From positions 1-59,909 of the forward strand of contig NZ_JANHJQ010000028.1 of assembly GCF_024609785.1 (NCBI RefSeq): 59,909 nt of DNA. Direction: 5' to 3'. A program made the translations under genes and the position numbers. The first letter of the stretch is position 1, and each line of letters starts with the position of its first letter. This document shows, piece by piece, positions 37,099 through 45,362 of this stretch. Source of the DNA: Pseudalkalibacillus decolorationis (GTDB lineage: Bacteria > Bacillota > Bacilli > Bacillales > Fictibacillaceae). Below the pieces are notes generated by a model. It searched no databases and was not told the DNA's origin. It saw nothing but the letters and a program-made list of their open reading frames with translations.

Positions 37099-37527
37099 AT
37101 GACAATTGAAGTAGGCAGCAAATTACAGGGAAAAGTATCAGGTATTACCCATTTTGGAGCATTTGTAGAGCTGCCAGATGGTATCACCGGATTGGTTCAC
37201 ATCAGCGAGGTTGCCGATCGTTACGTAAAGGATATCAACGAACATCTATCAGTCGGAGATGAGGTTGAGGTAAAAGTCATTAATGTGGATCCGAAGGGTA
37301 AGATCGGACTTTCGATTAAGAAAGCGAAAGAACAACCGAAACAATACAAGCCTAGAACAGATCGCCCACGTGGTCGAGGAGGAAAGCCATCGAGAAGGCC
37401 GAACAATGAATTCGTATCGTTTGAAGACAAATTGAATCGTTTTTTAAAGGATAGTGAAGAAAGTTTATCTACTCTCAAAAGGCAAACCGAATCCAAACGA
37501 GGGGGGCGCGGCGCCCGCCGGGGTTAA
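37099..37527 (+). CDS. yabR: S1-domain RNA-binding protein YabR
   Basis: RNA-binding protein with one S1 domain (about 1-72: GSKLQGKVSGITHFGAFVELPDGITGLVHISEVADRYV) similar to polynucleotide phosphorylase S1 modules. The C-terminal part (about 78-142) is rich in Arg, Gly and Pro (RPRGRGGKPSRRP and a final RGGRGARRG), suggesting electrostatic RNA contacts. Length 142. AAGGAGGAG lies upstream of ATG 37099. It is expressed from its own consensus promoter and closed by a terminator. Precise function is unknown in the family. Confidence 0.93.
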   Translation: MTIEVGSKLQGKVSGITHFGAFVELPDGITGLVHISEVADRYVKDINEHLSVGDEVEVKVINVDPKGKIGLSIKKAKEQPKQYKPRTDRPRGRGGKPSRRPNNEFVSFEDKLNRFLKDSEESLSTLKRQTESKRGGRGARRG

Positions 37528-37598
37528 CTAATATCTGCTGCTTACCGATTGTAGTAAAAATTTGCATTATATATCGGAGACGCAAGCACTATAATTAA

Positions 37599-37632
37599 GA
37601 AGAGGCTGATTCCAGATCAGCCTCTTTTTTAT
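37599..37632 (+). terminator. yabR terminator
   Basis: AAGAGGCTGAT TCCAG ATCAGCCTCTT perfect stem-loop plus a T run. Confidence 0.92.
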
Positions 37633-37818
37633 TGTTTAGCGAAACTATAAAATTCTTAAGCTATGGATAACTATTGATTCAAAATGTGCTTCAGTTCGGA
37701 GTTTGTACATAAGATTCTCTGAGGCAAATTAGCGTTAAGTATCAATGACTCTTCTTTAAGAGTGTAAGAAGATCATATTTAATGAAATACATGTATAGTT
37801 AACAGCTATTTTCAAAAG

Positions 37819-37918
37819 AATTCATCCGTATTGTGAATAATACATTTGGAAAACATGAAATTCGTCCGCACTGAGACTAATTCATCCGAAAAATAGGCAA
37901 TTCATCCGTATCGAATAA
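37819..37918. repeat. tandem array, 5 x 20 bp, AATTCATCCG core
   Basis: Five abutting 20-base units start at 37819, 37839, 37859, 37879 and 37899. Units 1, 3, 4 and 5 begin AATTCATCCGTA, AATTCGTCCGCA, AATTCATCCGAA and AATTCATCCGTA. Unit 2 (AATACATTTGGA) is decayed. The remaining 8 bases of each unit are unrelated. Confidence 0.75.
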
Positions 37919-37984
37919 TTCAACTAAACGACAGGATAATAAGGAAAATTGGAGTTTTTGGGAAGATAAGAACCACAATATTTT

Positions 37985-38230
37985 TTAGTGTGGTTCATGT
38001 TTCAGAATCTCAAGCGTCTGAACTAAAGCATATGTGCAGATTAGACAAATGCCTTCGTGAAATTTGGTGCTGTTCTAGTTGTCCTTATTGTTACTGACCA
38101 AGGCGCTTCAGCTTTTCTAATATTGTCTAACCCCTTGGGGATCACTTCAGTCCTCTTGTAGCGGCGGCAGCCTTCTTGTTGGCCTTCCGGTGACCTTCGG
38201 GGTTACCCGGAGTGCTAGTGTTTTTCTTTT
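37985..38230 (+). repeat. dispersed intergenic repeat, long form, degenerate
   Basis: Contains family 1 blocks in order but diverged: GTTTCAGAATCTCAAGCGTC, AACTAAAGCATATGTGCAG, AAGGCGCTTCAGCTTTTC. A centre-B-like part follows (GGCGGCAGCC, CCTTCTTGTTGGCC, TTCCGGTGACCTTCGGGGTT). It fills the gap before the tRNA promoter. Confidence 0.65.
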
Positions 38231-38247
38231 AATGTCGAAAAAAACTA

Positions 38248-38276
38248 TTGACGTAAATCTGATAATCTTGTATTAT
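38248..38276 (+). promoter_or_regulatory. tRNA operon promoter
   Basis: TTGACG (38248-38253), 17-base spacer, TATTAT (38271-38276), 32 bases before tRNA-Met. Confidence 0.85.
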
Positions 38277-38308
38277 TCTTGTTGTGTCTTTTATAAGCTC
38301 ATTCTTAT

Positions 38309-38385
38309 GGCGGTGTAGCTCAGCTGGCTAGAGCGTACGGTTCATACCCGTGAGGTCGGGGGTTCGATCCCCTTCGCCGCTACCA
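38309..38385 (+). tRNA. tRNA-Met (CAT)
   Basis: A 77-base cloverleaf with acceptor stem GGCGGTG, D-loop AGCTCAGCTGGCTAGAGC, anticodon CAT in TTCATAC, T-arm GGGGGTTCGATCCCC and an encoded CCA end. It is nearly identical to the elongator tRNA-Met at this locus in B. subtilis. Confidence 0.96.
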
Positions 38386-38434
38386 CTTTTTTTGAAAATA
38401 ATTACTAATATACTTTTGAAATCTCTATTAGAAT

Positions 38435-38509
38435 GGCCCCTTGGTCAAGCGGTTAAGACACCGCCCTTTCACGGCGGTAACACGGGTTCGAATCCCGTAG
38501 GGGTCACCA
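38435..38509 (+). tRNA. tRNA-Glu (TTC)
   Basis: A 75-base cloverleaf beginning GGCCCCTTGGTCAAGCGG, with anticodon TTC in CTTTCAC, T-arm CGGGTTCGAATCCCG and an encoded CCA end. It forms a two-gene operon with the preceding tRNA-Met. Confidence 0.96.
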
Positions 38510-38526
38510 TTACATACTTTAATGAA

Positions 38527-38559
38527 CAAGGTAGCTCTTTAGAGGGTTACCTTTTTTGG
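38527..38559 (+). terminator. tRNA operon terminator
   Basis: AAGGTAGCTCT / AGAGGGTTACCTT stem and TTTT run. Confidence 0.8.
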
Positions 38560-38863
38560 ACCTGATTTCGGTATGTTTAGAAATTGTTTTAGCCCCCATA
38601 AGCAAATAGCTACTTGTAGAGAAATTAAAGCTATCTCCTTTTTATCCGACTTTTGTAGATGCTTCGTCATAATTTTCCCTTTGTTCTGTTTTTTATCTAA
38701 AACAGTTTCGAACCCTCTGATTTCCACGTATAGATGTATGAACTATTACCCATTAGTATACTTGCATCTAAGGTTCAGCCTTTATTTGATTCTAATGTTC
38801 CTCATTCAGAAAACAAGTTCATTATCATCCAATAGACCTATCTGAAATATGAGTTTTAATGGC
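38560..38863. other. intergenic sequence without recognised content
   Basis: I see no gene with family resemblance in these 304 bases. A minus-strand frame (start 38727 or an internal ATG with AAAGGG upstream) reads a short protein including ICLWGLKQFLNIPKSG. It runs into the tRNA terminator and is not supported. Confidence 0.5.
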
Positions 38864-38905
38864 GTCCAACCTCAAAACCCGTCGAGAAGTTTTGAAGGTG
38901 TGGAC
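38864..38905. other. long inverted repeat upstream of spoIIE promoter
   Basis: GTCCAACCTCAAAAC (38864-38878) pairs with GTTTTGAAGGTGTGGAC (38889-38905), with loop CCGTCGAGAA. No T run follows. It lies 8 bases upstream of the spoIIE -35. Confidence 0.7.
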
Positions 38906-38912
38906 TGATGGT

Positions 38913-38945
38913 TTGACAAATTATGTATCACCTCTGTGTTTTAAT
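38913..38945 (+). promoter_or_regulatory. spoIIE promoter with 21-base spacer
   Basis: TTGACA (38913-38918) and TTTAAT (38940-38945) are separated by 21 bases. This is the abnormal spacing known for the Spo0A-activated sigma-A promoter of B. subtilis spoIIE. TGACAAA over the -35 is a one-mismatch Spo0A box. Confidence 0.7.
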
Positions 38946-38980
38946 AGAGAACACAAATCTATTAACGGGTGGTGCAACGG

Positions 38981-41470
38981 ATGTTCGAAAAGGTAGGAAC
39001 GATAGGAAGCGATATATTGAATAGGATTGTAGTCGTGGAAAAAATGAAAAGAAACGTAACATTTCAAACAAAAAGCGTAAAGCAAAGGATAGAACGTTTT
39101 TTCCTTCACTGGGGGGTGCTAATGTTCTGCACTGGTTTTTTGCTTGGTCGAGCCCTTATCCTATCTGAAATTTCCCCATTTGCGTTACCGTTTTTTGGAG
39201 CCGTACTAATGCTTAAGTCAGAACGAGCTGGTGTGGCAGCGGTAGCTCTACTGGCTGGGGCTTTAACAACATTTGATAAGACCGGATTATTTGTTTCAAT
39301 AGGCTTAATTGTATTTATGATTCTCCATTCAATACTTACAAATCTATTAAAAAGCAATTACAAGATTTTACCGATTACAGTGTTTGCCGCGAGTTTTATA
39401 ACGAGAATGAGTTTGCAGTCGTTTGCCTCAGAACCGATCACGACAGGGGCGTTGTTGATGGTTGTAATCGAGGCGGGCCTTGGCAGTATACTGACAATGA
39501 TTTTTCTGCAAAGCATCCCACTGCTCTCTCTTAAGAAAATCCAACACTCTTTAAAAAATGAAGAAATCGTATGTTTCATCATATTGTTGGCCTCAGTTAT
39601 GACAGGCACGATCGGATGGCAAATCTATGATCTATCAATTGAACATATATTATCTCGTTACCTAGTCCTTGTGTTTGCGATTGTAGGCGGTGCAGCTATC
39701 GGCGCTACTGTAGGAGTTGTTACAGGGCTTATCCTTGGGCTTGCGAATATAGACAGCCTTTATCAAATGAGTCTACTCGCATTTTCTGGTTTATTAGGGG
39801 GTCTTCTAAAAGAGGGGAGAAAAATCGGTGTAAGCATCGGATTACTAATCGGCACACTATTACTCGGTCTGTATGGAGAAGAAAATGTAGTGTTAACACA
39901 AACCCTATTGGAGTCGGGTGCTGCAATGGCTTTGTTCCTGTTAACACCGAACAGTGCGATTTCTAAAGTATCCCGCTACATACCTGGTACAAAGGAATAT
40001 ACGCAGGAGCAACAACAATATTTACGGAAAATACGTGATGTAACAGCAAATCGGGTCGAGCAGTTTTCTACTTTGTTCCAGGCTCTTTCCCATAGTTTTT
40101 CAACAGCCGGATCGGTTGGAATAAAAGAGGAAGAAGGAACCAGGGAGCTTGATATGTTTCTTAGTAATATCACTGAAAAGACGTGTCAAACGTGTTTTAA
40201 AAAACGGCATTGCTGGGCAAATAATTTTGATACGACCTACAATTTGATGACACAAATAATGGCTGACACTACTCCGCAAGGCAAGCTAAAGGACAGAGGA
40301 TTACAAATGGAATGGGAGCGCCATTGTGTCCGTTCAAAGAAGGTTGCTGAAACGATACAGTATGAGCTTGGACAATACCATGCCAATATAAAACTAAAAC
40401 AACAGGTTAAGGAGAGTAGAAGGTTAGTAGCAGAACAGCTACATGGAGTTTCCCAGGTAATGGACAACTTTGCTAAGGAAATTCAGAGAGAACGTGAAAA
40501 CCATCAAATACAAGAGGAGCAAATTAAAGAGTCGCTTGATGACATTGGGCTTGAGGTTGGAAACGTTGAAATCTACTCTCTTGATAGAGGGTGTGTTGAT
40601 ATAGAAATGAGTATACCTTACTGCAACGGACGAGGGGAATCAGAAAAGGTCATTGCCCCTTTATTGTCGGATATTCTAGAGGAAACAGTAATTGTCAAAA
40701 GTGAGGAGTGCGCTGTATATCCAAACGGGTATTGTCATGTAGTGTTTAGCTCAGCCCAAAACTTTGTCGTGGAAACAGGTGTTTCAAGTGCAGCAAAGGG
40801 TGGCGCCTGGATTTCAGGGGATAGTCATTCAATGATTGAACTTGGCGTAGGTAAATATGCAGTTGCAATCAGTGATGGGATGGGCAATGGGGAAAGGGCA
40901 CATCTTGAAAGTAATGAAACCTTGAAGTTATTACAGAAAATTCTACAATCAGGGATCGATGAAACAACCGCAATTAAATCAGTGAACTCTGTCCTCTCGT
41001 TAAGAACGACAGACGAGGTGTTCTCAACGCTGGACTTGGCCATGATTGACCTCCAAGCTGCATCTGTTCGATTTTTGAAAATCGGCTCCAGTCCGAGCTT
41101 TGTAAAGCGCGGGGACCAAGTTAGAATGATTGAAGGAAGTAATCTTCCGATGGGGATCATTGAAGAGTTTGACGTAGAAGTCGTGAATGATCAATTGAAA
41201 TCGGGTGACCTTCTTGTAATGATGAGCGATGGCATTTTTGAGGGGCCAAAACACGTCGAAAACACCGAGCTGTGGATGAAACGGAAAATTCGCGAGATAG
41301 ACTCTGATGATCCTCAGATAATTGCTGACTTGTTACTCGAAGAAGTGATTCGAACGGATAGTGGTCAAATTGAGGATGATATGACAGTTGTCGTTACGAA
41401 GATTGAACGAAACATACCTAAGTGGTCGACGATTCCACAACGTAAAAAGGCATACCGAAAGCAGGCATGA
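38981..41470 (+). CDS. spoIIE: stage II sporulation protein E (PP2C phosphatase)
   Basis: Membrane phosphatase that dephosphorylates SpoIIAA to activate sigma-F in the forespore and also interacts with FtsZ. The 829 residues have an N-terminal cytoplasmic stub, about ten transmembrane segments (roughly 35-320), a FtsZ-binding/regulatory middle (about 320-585), and a PP2C domain (about 590-810). The PP2C domain carries the metal aspartates in AISDGMGNG and MMSDGIFEGP and the final DDMTVVV. ATG 38981 is chosen with GGGTGGTG 6 bases upstream. It sits after the tRNA pair and before yabS-yabT, exactly as in B. subtilis. Confidence 0.97.
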   Translation: MFEKVGTIGSDILNRIVVVEKMKRNVTFQTKSVKQRIERFFLHWGVLMFCTGFLLGRALILSEISPFALPFFGAVLMLKSERAGVAAVALLAGALTTFDKTGLFVSIGLIVFMILHSILTNLLKSNYKILPITVFAASFITRMSLQSFASEPITTGALLMVVIEAGLGSILTMIFLQSIPLLSLKKIQHSLKNEEIVCFIILLASVMTGTIGWQIYDLSIEHILSRYLVLVFAIVGGAAIGATVGVVTGLILGLANIDSLYQMSLLAFSGLLGGLLKEGRKIGVSIGLLIGTLLLGLYGEENVVLTQTLLESGAAMALFLLTPNSAISKVSRYIPGTKEYTQEQQQYLRKIRDVTANRVEQFSTLFQALSHSFSTAGSVGIKEEEGTRELDMFLSNITEKTCQTCFKKRHCWANNFDTTYNLMTQIMADTTPQGKLKDRGLQMEWERHCVRSKKVAETIQYELGQYHANIKLKQQVKESRRLVAEQLHGVSQVMDNFAKEIQRERENHQIQEEQIKESLDDIGLEVGNVEIYSLDRGCVDIEMSIPYCNGRGESEKVIAPLLSDILEETVIVKSEECAVYPNGYCHVVFSSAQNFVVETGVSSAAKGGAWISGDSHSMIELGVGKYAVAISDGMGNGERAHLESNETLKLLQKILQSGIDETTAIKSVNSVLSLRTTDEVFSTLDLAMIDLQAASVRFLKIGSSPSFVKRGDQVRMIEGSNLPMGIIEEFDVEVVNDQLKSGDLLVMMSDGIFEGPKHVENTELWMKRKIREIDSDDPQIIADLLLEEVIRTDSGQIEDDMTVVVTKIERNIPKWSTIPQRKKAYRKQA

Positions 41471-41488
41471 CAAGCCTTCATTAACGTA

Positions 41489-41546
41489 TAAATCCCCTTT
41501 ACCTTGTCCATGATGGTAATAATCATTGACGAGAGGGGATTTTTTG
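41489..41546 (+). terminator. spoIIE terminator-like hairpin covering the yabS ribosome site
   Basis: AATCCCCT (41491-41498) pairs with AGGGGATT (41534-41541) and is followed by TTTTTG. A second small stem TTACC/GGTAA (about 41499-41519) lies within. The GAGGGG that would bind the ribosome for yabS (ATG 41548) is in the 3' arm. Confidence 0.65.
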
Positions 41547-41547
41547 T

Positions 41548-42288
41548 ATGAGGAAGGGAACGTTGAGGCAAATACTTTTGATAACGGACGGATGCTCGAA
41601 TCACGGTGAAGACCCAGTAGCCATTGCTGCACTCGCAAAGGAAAAAGGGATTACTGTTAATGTCATCGGTATATTATCCCGGAACGAAGCCTACGGTGAA
41701 CATGGTTTAAAAGAAGTCGAAGATATTGCTATGAGCGGTGGAGGAATTAGTCAAATTGTGTACGCAAATCAACTGGCTCAAACGGTTAAGATGGTCACCC
41801 AAAAAGCAATGACCCAGACGATACATGGGATGATCAACAAGGAGCTTACTCACATTCTTGGTGAAGGTCAACAAATGGAGGACCTTCCTCCCGAGAAACG
41901 TGGTCAGGTTATGGAGGTTGTCGATGAATTTGGTGAAATGGTTGATCTAGAAGTGCTTATCCTAGTTGATATCTCTGCCAGTATGGATGATAAACTTCCA
42001 ACCGTGCAAGAATCGTTGATCGACCTTTCTATTTCATTAAATTCAAGAACCGGAAACAACTTATTTGCAATTTATGCATTTCCCGGAAAACGTCAACCTA
42101 TTGATCGGCTAATTGATTGGGACCCACAGCTTGATTCACTTGTAAAAACGTTTAAAAAGATTTCCACAGGTGGCATTACACCGACAGGTCCAGCATTGAG
42201 GGAAGCACTTGAACTTTTTTCAGAAAAACGATCGAAACAAGAGCTGCTAGGTGGCGATGATGAATACATCGAAGAATCCGGAAGCTAA
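41548..42288 (+). CDS. yabS: VWA-domain protein YabS
   Basis: A 246-residue protein of unknown function. It has two von Willebrand factor A-like pieces: an N-terminal RQILLITDGCSNHGEDPVAIAALA (about 6-29) and a C-terminal part with a complete metal-site motif DISASM (about 141-146) plus TGGITPTGPAL. The middle carries MTQTIHGMINKELT. It is conserved between spoIIE and the kinase yabT. It overlaps yabT by about 29 bases, suggesting a functional pair. The ribosome site lies in the 3' arm of a hairpin. Confidence 0.9.
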   Translation: MRKGTLRQILLITDGCSNHGEDPVAIAALAKEKGITVNVIGILSRNEAYGEHGLKEVEDIAMSGGGISQIVYANQLAQTVKMVTQKAMTQTIHGMINKELTHILGEGQQMEDLPPEKRGQVMEVVDEFGEMVDLEVLILVDISASMDDKLPTVQESLIDLSISLNSRTGNNLFAIYAFPGKRQPIDRLIDWDPQLDSLVKTFKKISTGGITPTGPALREALELFSEKRSKQELLGGDDEYIEESGS

Positions 42289-43234
42289 TATCACCCCAGG
42301 TTCTATTATCCTCGGAAAGTGGAGCCAGAATCAATATACCATCCTTCGAGAGCTCGGATCGGGGGCAACTGGGACCGTTTATCTCGCACGTGGGAATGGA
42401 ACAAAGGTCGCCTTAAAGGTGAGCAGCGATAGCCTTTCGATAACATCGGAAGTAAATGTCCTTAAGTACCTATCGAAGGTCCAGGGGAAAAAGCTTGGGC
42501 CTTCTTTTATCGAAATGGACGACTGGGTTCATACAGGCCGCTCAATTCCTTTTTATGTAATGGAATATGTTCAAGGTGATACATTGTTTTCTTTCATGAA
42601 GCAGCGAAAGGATGAATGGTTTGGGATTATCCTTATTCAACTGCTTGGAGACTTGCATGATTTGCATAATGCGGGATGGGTCTTTGGAGACTTAAAGCCT
42701 GACAACCTTCTCATTTCGGGGCCACCGCCGAAAATACGCTGGCTTGATGTTGGAGGAACTACGATGGTTGGAAGAGCGATTAAGGAATATACGGAGTTTT
42801 TTGATAGAGGATTCTGGGGACTTGGATCAAGGCGAGCAGAACCATCATACGATCTTTTTGCGGTTGCAATGATTATCATTAACTTTGCTTATCCGTCCCG
42901 ATTTGAAAAGAAAGAAGGGGGATGGGAGCAACTTAAACGATATATTGATAAGGAACGTTGGCTACGAAAATATAGTAGGTTCCTTGATAAAGCGATCAAC
43001 GGTCAATATCAATCTGCTTTAGAGATGAAACAAGATCTCCTTTCTTATTATTCAAAAAAGACCTCTCCAACCATTCATAAACGAACAAAATCAATTAGCT
43101 ATCATAAGAAGCCAAATCCACAAATGCGATATCAGAAAAAGAAGGTTCAGAAGCGCCGTGGGTATTTGGAAACGATCCTGATTGTCCTAATAATGTTCGC
43201 CTTTTATGTCATTTATCTCATAGGTCACATGTAA
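42260..43234 (+). CDS. yabT: membrane-anchored Ser/Thr protein kinase YabT
   Basis: Hanks-type kinase of the YabT family, which in B. subtilis is active at the sporulation septum and phosphorylates RecA and other DNA-related proteins. The 324 residues show a glycine loop LGSGATGTVYLA (about 32-43), the ATP lysine in VALKVSS, a catalytic loop FGDLKPDNLL (HRD replaced by FGD), and DVGG in place of DFG, followed by a shortened activation region. The C-terminus is a basic juxtamembrane stretch and one transmembrane helix (about 300-320). ATG 42260 with AGGTGG upstream is chosen. Confidence 0.9.
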   Translation: MNTSKNPEANITPGSIILGKWSQNQYTILRELGSGATGTVYLARGNGTKVALKVSSDSLSITSEVNVLKYLSKVQGKKLGPSFIEMDDWVHTGRSIPFYVMEYVQGDTLFSFMKQRKDEWFGIILIQLLGDLHDLHNAGWVFGDLKPDNLLISGPPPKIRWLDVGGTTMVGRAIKEYTEFFDRGFWGLGSRRAEPSYDLFAVAMIIINFAYPSRFEKKEGGWEQLKRYIDKERWLRKYSRFLDKAINGQYQSALEMKQDLLSYYSKKTSPTIHKRTKSISYHKKPNPQMRYQKKKVQKRRGYLETILIVLIMFAFYVIYLIGHM

Positions 43235-43248
43235 ATTGAACGAATAAA

Positions 43249-43277
43249 TTGACATTGTCTGATGGTTCTTCTATGAT
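43249..43277 (+). promoter_or_regulatory. tilS-hprT promoter
   Basis: TTGACA (43249-43254), 17-base spacer, TATGAT (43272-43277), 42 bases before tilS. Confidence 0.8.
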
Positions 43278-43319
43278 GGCATAGATTTCTTTTGAACTTG
43301 TTTATAAGGGGATAGGGAC

Positions 43320-44726
43320 ATGCTTGAAGCGGTGGATGCTTTCGTAAAACGTCATCAGCTATTGTGTGAGAAAACAACAATTGTAATAGGAGTTTCAGGA
43401 GGTCCGGATTCGATGGCACTTTTGGATTACTTCATACAAAAGAAAAGTTCTATGGGATTGATGCTTATAGCTGCACACGTCGATCACATGTTTCGTGGTG
43501 ATGAATCTGCTGAAGATGCAACATTCGTGCAAACATACTGCATCAGCCATGACATCCCGTTTGAATCTGCTCAAATAAATGTACCATTATATATAAAAGA
43601 AACAGGTGAATCACCACAGCAAGCTGCGCGTAACGTAAGATATAAGTTCTTTGAATCTGTAATGAAACAGTATGGGGCAAATTCTCTTGCTCTTGCCCAT
43701 CACGGCGACGATCAGATTGAAACGATGCTCATGGGTATTGTACGCGGTGCAGGTCGGTCTAGTCTCACTGGAATTCCTGTTCGCCGCTCTTTTTCAACGG
43801 GTTCCATTATCCGCCCGTTTCTAGGAATAACGAAAGAGGAAATTGTGCACTATTGTAAGGATAGAGGGATTGAGTACAAAGTCGATCCTAGTAATTCCAG
43901 TCACCGTTACACTCGAAACCGTTATCGAACACAGGTTCTCCCCTTTCTTAAGAAGGAAGAAGAGGATGTTCATTTAAAGTTTCAACGCTTAAGCGAACGG
44001 TCAACAGAAGATGAAGAGCTGTTACAATCAATCTGTAAACAGAAGATGGAAGATGTCATTTTGCAAAAATGTGACAAACGAATGACATTGTCGGTAGGGC
44101 GTTTTCTGGAGCTGGCAAATCCTTTACAAAGGAGAGGGATTCATCTAATATTAAACTATCTTTATCGCTCGGATTCTTCCATTATTTCATCAACACATAT
44201 CGAGGATTGCAGGCATCTTTTACAATCTCAAAGGCCATCTGGATTGTTAAGTTTTCCAAAAGGGTTAACCGTGAAGCGAAATTATGATGAGTGTTTGTTT
44301 TCATTTGAGAACAAAGAACGAATAAATCGCTATACTCACCGTCTCGAGATTGGAGAGGTTTATGACCTACCTGTAGGCAATCTATCATTGATGAACGTTC
44401 AACAAAATGCTAGCGAGCAAATGTATCTTGGAAGGGAGCACTTTCTCCTTCATCCTTCACAGGTACATTGGCCTTTAGTCGTTCGAACGCGAAAAAAAGG
44501 GGATCGAATCCAGCCTAAAGGAATGCAAGGGACCCAAAAGGTTAAAGATATTTTTATTGATGCAAAGCTCAATCGAGAGTTAAGAGACATTTGGCCGATT
44601 GTAGTGGATTCATCTGGCACAATTGTATGGATCCCATTAATGAAACATGCAGAACTGCCGAATGCAGAAAATCGAGATCAAACAAAGATGATTCTGCACT
44701 TTGAAAATTACAGGCATCAGGTCTAG
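43320..44726 (+). CDS. tilS: tRNA(Ile)-lysidine synthetase
   Basis: Converts C34 of tRNA-Ile(CAU) to lysidine, so that it is charged with Ile and reads AUA. The 468 residues show the PP-loop VSGGPDSMALL (about 25-35), HVDHMFRG (about 51-58) and the ALAHHGDDQIETMLMGIVRG segment. A C-terminal domain follows (about 385-468) with RTRKKGDRIQPKG. GTTTATAAGGGGA precedes ATG 43320. It forms an operon with hprT (15 bases apart), the conserved tilS-hprT-ftsH order. Confidence 0.96.
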   Translation: MLEAVDAFVKRHQLLCEKTTIVIGVSGGPDSMALLDYFIQKKSSMGLMLIAAHVDHMFRGDESAEDATFVQTYCISHDIPFESAQINVPLYIKETGESPQQAARNVRYKFFESVMKQYGANSLALAHHGDDQIETMLMGIVRGAGRSSLTGIPVRRSFSTGSIIRPFLGITKEEIVHYCKDRGIEYKVDPSNSSHRYTRNRYRTQVLPFLKKEEEDVHLKFQRLSERSTEDEELLQSICKQKMEDVILQKCDKRMTLSVGRFLELANPLQRRGIHLILNYLYRSDSSIISSTHIEDCRHLLQSQRPSGLLSFPKGLTVKRNYDECLFSFENKERINRYTHRLEIGEVYDLPVGNLSLMNVQQNASEQMYLGREHFLLHPSQVHWPLVVRTRKKGDRIQPKGMQGTQKVKDIFIDAKLNRELRDIWPIVVDSSGTIVWIPLMKHAELPNAENRDQTKMILHFENYRHQV

Positions 44727-44741
44727 GAGGAATACATACTA

Positions 44742-45281
44742 ATGAAGAACGATATGCAGGAGATCTTGATTTCAGAGGATGAAATTCAAGTAAAGGTGAA
44801 GGAGCTTGCAGAACAGCTTTCAAATGAATATAGGGATCGTTTTCCACTCGTGATCGGGGTTTTAAAAGGTGCATTACCCTTTATGGCAGATCTGGTCAAA
44901 CGTATGGATGTCCACGTTGAGCTCGATTTTATGGATGTTTCAAGCTATGGGAATTCTACCGTTTCCTCAGGAGAGGTTAAGATCATTAAGGATTTAAATA
45001 CGTCAATTGAAGGTCGAGATGTGCTAATTGTAGAAGATATCATTGACAGCGGACTTACATTGAATTACCTCGTAGAATTGTTTAAACACCGGAAGGCGAA
45101 ATCGATTAAGATCGTCACGCTTCTCGATAAGCCTACTGGACGTAAGGTGAATCTAAAGCCTGATGTTACAGGCTTCAGTGTTCCAGATGCCTTTGTTGTT
45201 GGATATGGATTGGACTTTGCAGAACGTTATCGGAACTTACCTTTTATCGGGGTTTTGAAGCCAGAGATTTACCAGAACTAG
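44742..45281 (+). CDS. hprT: hypoxanthine-guanine phosphoribosyltransferase
   Basis: Purine salvage enzyme converting hypoxanthine or guanine plus PRPP to IMP or GMP. The 179 residues carry [25 protein letters not shown], the PRPP loop [14 protein letters not shown] (about 93-106) and the base-binding [29 protein letters not shown] lies upstream of ATG 44742. Together with prs and purR elsewhere in the window it covers PRPP-dependent purine metabolism. Confidence 0.97.
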   Translation: MKNDMQEILISEDEIQVKVKELAEQLSNEYRDRFPLVIGVLKGALPFMADLVKRMDVHVELDFMDVSSYGNSTVSSGEVKIIKDLNTSIEGRDVLIVEDIIDSGLTLNYLVELFKHRKAKSIKIVTLLDKPTGRKVNLKPDVTGFSVPDAFVVGYGLDFAERYRNLPFIGVLKPEIYQN

Positions 45282-45294
45282 TAAGGGCAATTTG

Positions 45295-45324
45295 TTGTGA
45301 AGTAATGAACAGTTATGATACTAT
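45295..45324 (+). promoter_or_regulatory. possible ftsH promoter
   Basis: TTGTGA, 18-base spacer, TACTAT, in the 81-base hprT-ftsH gap. Confidence 0.5.
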
Positions 45325-45362
45325 AAATTATGATTTTCTTTATACGCGAGAGGAGGTAAGGG

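Noticed and set aside
37819-37918. CRISPR array
   Set aside because: Units are 20 bases with no spacers of 30-40 bases, the cores are imperfect, and no cas genes are present in the window.
42260-43234. yabT as a pseudokinase because HRD and DFG are altered
   Set aside because: Lysine, DLKPDN and a DxG-type aspartate are retained, and the B. subtilis YabT family is active, so loss of activity cannot be claimed from this.
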